From Lentisphaerota bacterium (GTDB lineage Bacteria > Verrucomicrobiota > Lentisphaeria > Victivallales > Victivallaceae): a stretch of 64,000 bases of DNA. Made by a program: the position numbers and the translations under genes. The stretch covers positions 1-64,000 of the forward strand of contig SUWE01000007.1 of the NCBI GenBank assembly GCA_015061615.1. The letters are read 5' to 3'. Shown one piece after another: positions 57,301 through 64,000 of the stretch (positions within the stretch are counted from its first letter, which is position 1; each line of letters opens with the position of its first letter). The notes below the pieces were generated by a model. It did no database searches and was not told the DNA's origin. It saw only the letters and a list, made by a program, of their open reading frames with translations.

Positions 57301-57530
57301 GTCTCTTTTCTTGAGGGTGAAAACTGTGTTCCCGCACTTGAACTCTGGCTGATGAAAAGCTCTTTGCCCATGTAGGCAAAACCGCTGATGGCGCCGTGGG
57401 ATTTGGTCAGAAATGTAATCTGGTAATCACCTGATTTCAGGGAGAATGTTCCTGCGGGGAAAATCTGTTCGGCAAAAGCGGTCAGAAATGCCGAAAAGGC
57501 AAGAAAAAGGGTAAGAAAAAGTTTTTTCAT
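54375..57530 (-). CDS. secreted GH123/DUF6067-like glycoside hydrolase, module A + module B
   Basis: N-terminal ~300 aa match 57552..58373; remainder matches 51561..54362. Confidence 0.72.
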   Translation of the reverse strand: MKKLFLTLFLAFSAFLTAFAEQIFPAGTFSLKSGDYQITFLTKSHGAISGFAYMGKELFISQSSSAGTQFSPSRKETKVSLKLTVDGKEPAKVSKITSGEKLVLERVTAAGALTMTTRYTVTPAGLLWQVSYKLADPANDKRPSYFYLFTAPWKTSFTEFAYTAGNRTFAGKLTNSGKWEINSRTKALAIYDPADQIAVVTEIMGDIPSEIRHNSIWDHKSYHKYHFYHKRPAWKEAMESPEYSLFFHAFKATPDQWKASAENFFQNPAHLNEKDAIAKAKAAAEAVKDVPAVKTSAPATAAVSDTLVKRPVPPVDDSILGKEDWLTNRRGIEALDDDFILPPFSPIELKGSSAAVWGREYTFGKYNLLEKVKILGEEFLAKPMEFTAVINGKKVNFKTGRQIVIRENKGVVELLTRAKSPDADIEVRTTLEYDGMIKVDFSFIPKGTVQVDKFQYTITYPEKYAKFIHYTGARDGGYSLNIPRLSNTRRLPEGEGKIWESPFKILVWLGSYDRGLLWFAESEQYWSPHDRSQRKEGMAVIRKNGEVKLQITPVSEPRLFSKRTTYTFGLMATPVRPRTPGWRATDMNYDNMAAFAKKKYGTKTPVIYSSASYDHKPTDPKRRNPSAAGFYPRIYNKDEYKKRVENAHENGAVFGIYVDPILCNFGIYKDMADYQTNITTWDPTTDNADAAGTNINAPMLWQPPEVKKYFLEWRVEPVSTAPYGKDLGERQFKVGLGSRYADMLCYFLEQHAKLGCDGISNLDEWGPVPDTNARHDMGYYDRDGKRYAEYDWFGRRDLLKRMCAVFYKKHGRLPIMRVHLAATLVVPIASFCDSVVTGENINSAYFNGAKLMDKYTVNRDEILESIKGKSEDFLYYASTPDRWAIEYGGQAFGWNVCVMSNLTKSPQLDKKYAHSDEASRDYLAMCLVHDNTLWPVFCKQTSAYKLMKIKQDFGIGDESVKFYPYWGDVHPVKVNGKECYAVTWQKGNSSLVVVANLSREAQNLTVTLDKEFFGNSSEVVNAESKKSVVLNNGSFNISIPRRNYNIFIIRK

Positions 57531-57551
57531 ACTGTTGTTATCCTTATTGTT

Positions 57552-58373
57552 TTACTTCGCACTGAGGAGTTTATCCGCAAGCTCTTTCCAGTTGCCTTCT
57601 TCGGCTTCAAAGGCTGAAAAGTGCATGGTGTATTCCGGTGATTCATATCCGGCTTTCCACTCCGGGCGCTTGTGAAAGAGGAAATATTTGTGAAAATACG
57701 GCAGATCCCAGAGAGTATGGCGGCGGCTTTCCACCGGTATCGGGGTGACGGTTTTGCTTACTGTCGCCATTTTCAGAGACGGGGCGAAAAATACGAGAGT
57801 GTCCATACTGTCGCAGATGAGCCACTTTTTGGAGTTGCTCAAAGTTCCGTATTTAACTTCCCCTTTTTTGCTGTAAGCATATTCGGTAAAGAATTTGCTC
57901 CACGGCATGGTGAAAAGATAGAAATATTTTGCTTTATGTGCGGTGTTTTCGATTTTATAACGCACGCTCCAGGTCAATCCTTCACTGTTGAGCGTGTATT
58001 TGGAAAATATGCGGATATCTCCGTAAAGCCCTGTACGCTCAAGGATTATCTCTTTGCCCGTGTACTCATTTTCCACCGTTTCAGGAACTTTGCCGTCAAC
58101 GGTCAGTTTCAGTACGGTATCTTTTTCTTTGGGGAACGGCGCTTCATAAAGCGTACCCAGCTGAGTCGAACCGGGAGTGGTGAAAAACTCTTTGCCTTTC
58201 AAGCTGAATTTTGAAATCCTTCCGTCGTTGGCAAGACGGCTGGTGATGGAGTAATCCCCCGCAGAAAGTTTGATATTTCCCTTTGCGGGCCACACTTGTT
58301 TTACTTCATCTGCCATTGCCGCAAATGCGGTAATGGCAGATATGACAAGAATCAGTTTTTTCATTTTTATCAC
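57552..58373 (-). CDS. secreted stand-alone module A protein
   Basis: Signal peptide; YFYLFTMPWSKFFTEYAYS..., HKRPEWKAGYESPEYTMHFSAFEA, homologous to N-terminus of 54375..57530. Confidence 0.75.
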   Translation of the reverse strand: MIKMKKLILVISAITAFAAMADEVKQVWPAKGNIKLSAGDYSITSRLANDGRISKFSLKGKEFFTTPGSTQLGTLYEAPFPKEKDTVLKLTVDGKVPETVENEYTGKEIILERTGLYGDIRIFSKYTLNSEGLTWSVRYKIENTAHKAKYFYLFTMPWSKFFTEYAYSKKGEVKYGTLSNSKKWLICDSMDTLVFFAPSLKMATVSKTVTPIPVESRRHTLWDLPYFHKYFLFHKRPEWKAGYESPEYTMHFSAFEAEEGNWKELADKLLSAK

Positions 58374-58385
58374 ACAAAATTCTGA

Positions 58386-59201
58386 TTATTCAAGGCTGCC
58401 TGTACGTTTTTTTCCTTTGCCCGAGAAGAAAGTACTGCCGCTGACGCCTGCGTGGTTGCCGAATGTGCCGGTTGCTTTGTAGCAGTGCGGATAGGTGTAG
58501 CCTGCTTTTTCACTGCTTCTGACAGAAACGGTGTGACCGTCAGCCATTACGACATTGGCTTTGGTGCTGTGAACACCCAGAATCTGACCTGTACCTGTAC
58601 TCTCATAAGATGCCATCATATAATTGCCTGTATCACGATCGTTTTCATTTGGCATCTGGCAGTCTCCCCCATAGATGGTCTGCGAAGGCAGGATCACTTC
58701 ACTGGATTTCAAAGAATTGCCTGTTTGCAATTTGTTGGCCGCATCAAAAAGGGCACACAATCCACCAGAATTTAACCCGTAGGAATAAGAACTGCCTGGA
58801 CCGAAAACATTTGTGTCGGTGTCTCTTTTTAGACGAGAACTATTTGGACAGTTGAGAGCTCCTTCACTCATATAATTTTTCAGAAAATACCATGGCCATG
58901 TGGCGTTGTTTCCCTCGTAACATAATCTGTTGATGTTATTGTAATAACCGTCATTGGCATCAACATACATAGCACCTGCGGTTCCGAGCTGTTTCAAGTT
59001 GGATATACAGCTTGCCGCTTTGCCGCGTTCACGCGCACTGTTCAAGGCGGGCAGCAGAATTGATGCCAGAATCGCGATTATCGCAATGACCACGAGCAGC
59101 TCGATGAGGGTGAAACATGCATGTTTCCTTCCGACGATGTCGGAAGGATTAAAAGAACTTCTGACGAACAAATTTTTCATGATACTCTTTTTCCTTTCCA
59201 T
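58386..59201 (-). CDS. prepilin-type (H-X9-DG) protein
   Basis: [34 protein letters not shown]-terminal [13 protein letters not shown]. Confidence 0.93.
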   Translation of the reverse strand: MERKKSIMKNLFVRSSFNPSDIVGRKHACFTLIELLVVIAIIAILASILLPALNSARERGKAASCISNLKQLGTAGAMYVDANDGYYNNINRLCYEGNNATWPWYFLKNYMSEGALNCPNSSRLKRDTDTNVFGPGSSYSYGLNSGGLCALFDAANKLQTGNSLKSSEVILPSQTIYGGDCQMPNENDRDTGNYMMASYESTGTGQILGVHSTKANVVMADGHTVSVRSSEKAGYTYPHCYKATGTFGNHAGVSGSTFFSGKGKKRTGSLE

Positions 59202-59371
59202 TACAAGTTACATACACTGGAAGCCCGTATGGACATAATTTAGTACTGAAAAGTTGTTTTGTCAATATCAATGTATAAAAAAACTATCCTTTTTGCATCT
59301 TAAAGTTGCGTTGTCTGCTTGACATTTTCTTTGAGACGCGTTATTTTAACTGTCATTGTTTTGAAAGGAAT

Positions 59372-61075
59372 ATGAAATTGCGTAAAGTACCCTTTGAAAT
59401 CGACTGGGAACTCTTTGAATCTGCCGTTCTGCCGGAGTTCTCCGGCAAACTGCCCGCCGGGGGCAGCGGTAAAAAAGTCTTCTTCCCTGAAAATGGAACG
59501 GTGAATCTTTTTGATTACTTTGTTTCGCCCCCGGATAAGGCGCAGAGAACTTATCTTGCAGGTGAATTTTCTGCCGCTGAAGCTCAGCAGATACTCATCG
59601 GTTTCGGTGCGGAGTGGAACTGGAAATTTTTCTTCAACGGTGAACTCATCCTCGATGCGATGGATACCGGCAATCAGCAGATGCCTTATGCCGAAGATAA
59701 TCACCTTGTCCTGCTCGACTGCCGCAAAGGGAAAAATCAGCTTCTTTTTGAACTTTACGGAACCGGATTCCGTCACAAAGGCAAAGGCGGCGGCATGGAT
59801 ATGGCTTTTGCCGTCTATGAAACTCCGGAAAAACTTGCTCTGCGTTACCGTCCGTTGGTATCTTTTCCAGATGCTTCAGCCGGAGCAGTTTCCATTATTT
59901 TCTCAGGTACGCGCGCCAGTGCGGCAGCGGTCGATTTCCGCAAAGCCGGAGAAACGTCGTGGCAGAGAGTTTACGACAACCTCGGCGGACAGATAAATGT
60001 CACCAAAAGCACTCATCATATCCGTCTTGAATACCTTGAGCCGGATACGGTGTACGAATATAAAGCGGTACTTATCGACCGTTTCCGTTCTTTGCGTGAG
60101 GAAATCTGCGATGAGATGAAAACTTTCCGCACTGCTCCGGTGGAAAGCAAAAATTTCAGCTTCTCCTTTACCGCTGATTTGCAGTGGATAACTTACCGTA
60201 AAAAATTTATGGAAGGGCTTCTGGGCAAAGATAAACCTGCTGAAATGGATTTCTGCGTATTCGGCGGCGATCTGCTCTGGACAAGCAACTTCGATCTGCA
60301 GTTTATGGAGCAGTTCATTGAACCTTACCTTGATATCACACAGGATAAACTCCCTTTGGTGCTTGTCCGCGGCAATCATGAAATTTACGGCAATGAGTCG
60401 TTCCGTTACTTTGACGGATTTTCCGCGCCGTATCCGGGCAGGGAAGGGTATTACCTTTTCCGCTGGGGCGAAGTCTGTTTCATCGTACTTGATTTCTGCG
60501 ACGATACCGGCAATCTCCCCGCGCCTTCGACCCGGTATCTCCACGATTTTGAACCCTATATCGCCGCAGAAGCACGCTGGCTGAAAGAAGCGGTGAAACT
60601 TGAGTGCTGTCAGAGTGCCAAATACCGCATCGTCCTTGCACACGGTGCGCCGCTGGGTGATAGTCAGCAGTATATGCCTTCACACGCATGGCAGGTGATC
60701 GACCCCGTTTTTTCCGGCAGTGATCCTGCGGTGAAGATCCATCTTTATCTGGGCGGACACGTCCACCGCCCGTTCCGCAGTGTTCCATTGAAAAATGAGT
60801 GTTTCTGTCTCTGTGACCCGAACACTCTGCCGCAGGGAAAGTTCAACCGTTGCGGTGAAAAATACAACTTCCCGGTGGCACTGGTCGGCGGACCGACTGA
60901 TTACACTCCGGAAAATATGCTTTACACTTCGCTCAATGTCAATGTCAGTGCTGAAAAACTCACTGTGCGGGCATTTGATTATTTTCAGCAGGAGTTTGAC
61001 CGTTTCAGCATCACGCCGGACGGTGAAGTTCATAACGAGTTCAACAGAGATGATTTCAAATTCTATAATTATTGA
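59372..61075 (+). CDS. metallophosphoesterase (calcineurin-like) with fibronectin-like N-terminal region
   Basis: GGDLLW, LVRGNHEIYG, VLAHGAPLG, LGGHVHRPF. Confidence 0.85.
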   Translation: MKLRKVPFEIDWELFESAVLPEFSGKLPAGGSGKKVFFPENGTVNLFDYFVSPPDKAQRTYLAGEFSAAEAQQILIGFGAEWNWKFFFNGELILDAMDTGNQQMPYAEDNHLVLLDCRKGKNQLLFELYGTGFRHKGKGGGMDMAFAVYETPEKLALRYRPLVSFPDASAGAVSIIFSGTRASAAAVDFRKAGETSWQRVYDNLGGQINVTKSTHHIRLEYLEPDTVYEYKAVLIDRFRSLREEICDEMKTFRTAPVESKNFSFSFTADLQWITYRKKFMEGLLGKDKPAEMDFCVFGGDLLWTSNFDLQFMEQFIEPYLDITQDKLPLVLVRGNHEIYGNESFRYFDGFSAPYPGREGYYLFRWGEVCFIVLDFCDDTGNLPAPSTRYLHDFEPYIAAEARWLKEAVKLECCQSAKYRIVLAHGAPLGDSQQYMPSHAWQVIDPVFSGSDPAVKIHLYLGGHVHRPFRSVPLKNECFCLCDPNTLPQGKFNRCGEKYNFPVALVGGPTDYTPENMLYTSLNVNVSAEKLTVRAFDYFQQEFDRFSITPDGEVHNEFNRDDFKFYNY

Positions 61076-61089
61076 AAGGATATGGAAAA

Positions 61090-62091
61090 ATGCTTAAAAA
61101 CGCAGAAATCAAACCGATAACCGGAACTTTCGTCAACATGCTCATTTCCGATACCGGAATCGTCAACGCCGGTCTCAAAGATTGGGAAAATGACTTCAAA
61201 ATGATGAAAGCCATCGGCATGGATCAGCTCTTTATCATCCGTACCGAAACGGAACAGAACGGCGTGCGCCTTTCTGCCGAAGATCCCCGCTCCACAACCT
61301 GGCCCGAAGATGAATCACTGCTGGATATGGTTTTCCGTCTGAGTGACAAATACGGTATGACTGTCTATCTGGGCGGTCCGGTGGGAATTTCCAATCTCCA
61401 CTCCGGCGACTGGCTCAAAGAGGTCGATGATACCAAGCGCTACTACGACCGCACCATTGCCAAATATGCTCACCACGAGTGTTTCAAAGGTCTTTACGTC
61501 TCTCTTGAAGCTCTGCCGTGGCACTTCAACTTCCTTGATATCTGTATCGAAGTGCTGAAGTATATGCGGGCAAACTATCCGCAGATGAAAACTTTCATGA
61601 GTCCGAGTTTCGGCGGACCTATGGGGGATATGGCAAGCAGTTACTCCCCGGATAAATGGGTGGATATCTACGGCAGATACTTCTATGAAAAGGTCGCAGG
61701 TCTGCTTGACTACTGCGCTCCGCAGGATAAGATCGCCGCTCCCGCCTGCCACTATGGAAAAATCGAAGATTGCGGCCTTGCCGAATGGTATATCAAAGTC
61801 GGTAAAATGTTCGCTGAATACGGTATCGAATTGTGGAGCAATATCGAAACCTTCCAGCGTCCGTTCCCCGGTCACGGCGAACCGCGCGGCGTTTTCCGTC
61901 AGGTGGATTACCGTTCACTTTACACCAAACTCACCGAGGCTTCACCGCTGGTCAAGCGTATTATCACCTATGAGTATTTCTCCTGCATGAGTCCCAATAC
62001 CGAGTGGGGTTCAGCGCGCCGTCTGCTTGCGCGTTATCTGGAAATGATCGGCAAAGACCCCGCTCTTATCGACGAGATCTACGGCAGATAA
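61090..62091 (+). CDS. DUF4434-like TIM-barrel protein
   Basis: ITGTFVNMLISDTGIVNAGLKDWENDFKMMKAIGMDQLFIIRTE; family by resemblance. Confidence 0.6.
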   Translation: MLKNAEIKPITGTFVNMLISDTGIVNAGLKDWENDFKMMKAIGMDQLFIIRTETEQNGVRLSAEDPRSTTWPEDESLLDMVFRLSDKYGMTVYLGGPVGISNLHSGDWLKEVDDTKRYYDRTIAKYAHHECFKGLYVSLEALPWHFNFLDICIEVLKYMRANYPQMKTFMSPSFGGPMGDMASSYSPDKWVDIYGRYFYEKVAGLLDYCAPQDKIAAPACHYGKIEDCGLAEWYIKVGKMFAEYGIELWSNIETFQRPFPGHGEPRGVFRQVDYRSLYTKLTEASPLVKRIITYEYFSCMSPNTEWGSARRLLARYLEMIGKDPALIDEIYGR

Positions 62092-62100
62092 AAGCTCTTG

Positions 62101-62195
62101 ATGCCCGCGGCGGCGCACTGTCGTTACGGTGCGCCCGCGCTGAAAGCAGTCTGCGCGGGTTGTTTGCAAACTGAACCCGCCGCGGCGGGAGCTGA
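62101..62195. repeat. GC-rich structured intergenic element with several nested hairpins
   Basis: gcggcgcac/gtgcgcccgc, cccgcgc/gcgcggg, gcgggtt-gtttgcaaactg-aacccgc. Confidence 0.65.
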
Positions 62196-62204
62196 TTCAT
62201 TCCG

Positions 62205-63080
62205 TCAATCAGCGATCAGTGATTCCGCATTTTCATGATAGAGCTTGCTCAGAACAGTTTCCGGCAAGCCCAGAGAGTTGAGAAACTCCTGATGATTATT
62301 GGTGAAATTATCCCGTGCATAAACTATGCGGTCTTGAAATTCAGTCAGAAACTCCAACGCATGGACTTTGTCACGTTTGAGCGCCATCAGTCCGGAGTTC
62401 GCGGACAGGTCACAATACAAGTTGGGATATTTCCGCAAGAGCTGAGTGATGCGTCCCGGCGCAATTACCGGAGTGCCTTCTGCCGGGTAACCGCCGCGCA
62501 TATAAAGATCATCATCTGATATATGTGACCAGAATCCCGGAGCATGACCGATAAATGTCGTTTCCGGACACGCCTGAAGCACTCTTTCCAGTGTGTCGAT
62601 CGTGCCGCCGTACCACTCCGCCCGCGGAGCGCCGACAGTTGTGGTGCGATCGTAATCAAAGTGCATGACCACCGGCATTTTCAGCATTCCTGCGGTTCGG
62701 AAAAGCCGCAGGCAGTCGAAGTTGTCGTACATGACGCGGTATTTGAGTTCTCCGCAGATCTTTACATTGTATATATCGTGTGCGGCAATCAGTTTGTTGC
62801 ACGCATCCGGATCGCGCGGGTCAGGAGCATGACCCAGAATGAAACGCTCCGGGGCGCGTTCAGCATAAGATACACACCGGGCAAACGGGATCGGTCCGGT
62901 CGTCGTTCCCAGCATATCCGCAGGAACCACTTTAACGGTATCGGCATGGTATTCATTGCGGGGACACTCCCAGCTCAAAAGCCAGCATTTTTCAATGTTC
63001 TTTTCATCCATATCCTGAATAAAACGTGTGAACTCTTTTCCGTGCCAATCCGGGTGATTATGTGCGTCGATGATTCTCAT
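62205..63080 (-). CDS. amidohydrolase-family TIM-barrel protein
   Basis: MRIIDAHNHPDWHG, MPVVMHFDYDR, TFIGHAPGFW, NLYCDLSANSG. Confidence 0.83.
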   Translation of the reverse strand: MRIIDAHNHPDWHGKEFTRFIQDMDEKNIEKCWLLSWECPRNEYHADTVKVVPADMLGTTTGPIPFARCVSYAERAPERFILGHAPDPRDPDACNKLIAAHDIYNVKICGELKYRVMYDNFDCLRLFRTAGMLKMPVVMHFDYDRTTTVGAPRAEWYGGTIDTLERVLQACPETTFIGHAPGFWSHISDDDLYMRGGYPAEGTPVIAPGRITQLLRKYPNLYCDLSANSGLMALKRDKVHALEFLTEFQDRIVYARDNFTNNHQEFLNSLGLPETVLSKLYHENAESLIAD

Positions 63081-63210
63081 TTTTACAAATCTCCATTTTT
63101 GAAGTTCTTTTCTTAATATAGCACATTAAAAGATCAATTACCAATACTTTCCGGGAGTTTGCAACTGCATTCCGACCGGGAAAACTTGAAAATTACCATC
63201 AGAACGAGTA

Positions 63211-63239
63211 TATTATAACATTATCACAATGTTATAATA
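63211..63239. promoter_or_regulatory. perfect 12-bp inverted repeat (tattataacatt-atcac-aatgttataata) overlapping a TATAAT
   Basis: Direct reading; 24 bp upstream of ATG 63263. Confidence 0.7.
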
Positions 63240-63262
63240 CACCCTTTTTTTAAGGAAATATC

Positions 63263-64000
63263 ATGAGCAAATTAGCGATCAAAGGCGGAACTCCTGATTT
63301 TGAAGCTCAATATTTGAGCAACTCCACCCCTTCTCTCTGCTGGCCTGTCTACACCGGAGAAGATGAAAATGCCATTCTTTCTGTCCTGCGCGGACGCAAA
63401 ATGAGCGGAACTGATATCACCAAACAGTTTGAAAAGGCTTATGCTGAATATGTCGGTGCCGAACATGTTCTGGGATATTGCAGCGGAACCGCCTCTTTGC
63501 ATGCGGCTATGTGGGCTTGCGGAGTCGGTGCCGGCGATGAGGTCATTGCTCCCTCTCTTACCTACTGGGCGACCTGTACTGCGGCTCTCTCTCTGGGAGC
63601 GACGCTCAACTTTGCCGATATCGACCCTGAAACTCTCTGTCTTGATCCCGACGATATCGAACACCGTATCTGCGACCGTACCCGGGCGATCATCGTCGTG
63701 CATTACATGGGACACCCCGCTGATATGGATGCGATCATGGCAATCGCCCGCAAGCACAATGTCAAAGTTATTGAAGATGCCTCCCACTCCCACGGCTCTC
63801 TTTATAAAGGACGCATGACCGGGGCTATCGGCGACATCGCCGGACAGAGTATGATGACCGGCAAATCCTTCGCTCTGGGCGAAGCCGGAGTCGTCATCAC
63901 CAATAACCGCAATCTTTATGAACGCTGCATATCTTACGGACACTATGAACGTACCGGTGTGGCAAACAACTTCAACAGCAGTGAGCGTTATATCACCGAT
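63263..64000 (+). CDS. DegT/DnrJ/EryC1/StrS aminotransferase, truncated by window end (not in ORF track)
   Basis: Hand translation MSKLAIKGGTPDFEAQYLS...GRKMSGTDITKQFEKAYAEYVGAEHVLGYCSGTASLHAAM...VIEDASHSHGSLYKGRMTGAIGDIAGQSMMTGKSFALGEAGVVITN. Confidence 0.92.
   Translation, partial: MSKLAIKGGTPDFEAQYLSNSTPSLCWPVYTGEDENAILSVLRGRKMSGTDITKQFEKAYAEYVGAEHVLGYCSGTASLHAAMWACGVGAGDEVIAPSLTYWATCTAALSLGATLNFADIDPETLCLDPDDIEHRICDRTRAIIVVHYMGHPADMDAIMAIARKHNVKVIEDASHSHGSLYKGRMTGAIGDIAGQSMMTGKSFALGEAGVVITNNRNLYERCISYGHYERTGVANNFNSSERYITD

Noticed and set aside
1-64000. tRNA or rRNA genes
   Set aside because: None recognised in the intergenic stretches by eye; a tRNAscan/Infernal run would be decisive.

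Overview
The window is a gene-dense, GC-moderate bacterial chromosome segment. Gene content and the repeated pairing of prepilin-like proteins with secreted CAZymes suggest the PVC group, probably Lentisphaerae/Victivallales; this is inference, with no database search done. Housekeeping blocks: rsmI/rluB/split metH, rpsT, rpmH-rnpA-yidD-yidC-khpB, skp-lpxD, guaB, ispF, pyrK-pyrD, folC, tolB-like, transketolase and ruvB. Accessory blocks: (i) a tightly coupled 8-gene phage-tail-like cassette with a LamG tail-fibre protein (10.8-17.3 kb), with no visible capsid, terminase or integrase; (ii) a giant AIDA-repeat/FG-GAP surface protein; (iii) a four-helix-bundle (S23/IVP-type) gene bounded by inverted arrays of a 10-bp repeat, fitted between the pyrD and folC stop codons; (iv) a 44-64 kb carbohydrate locus with large secreted enzymes, three modular paralogs (A, A+B, C+B), two pseudopilin-like proteins and an AraC regulator. 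Most notable oddities: a 10-cysteine metallothionein-like tail on transketolase, a stand-alone LacZ C-terminal beta-sandwich, a duplicated DUF3857/transglutaminase protein whose second copy has lost its Cys/His, a 31-aa basic ORF missed by the ORF track, and a long rnpA/yidD overlap.
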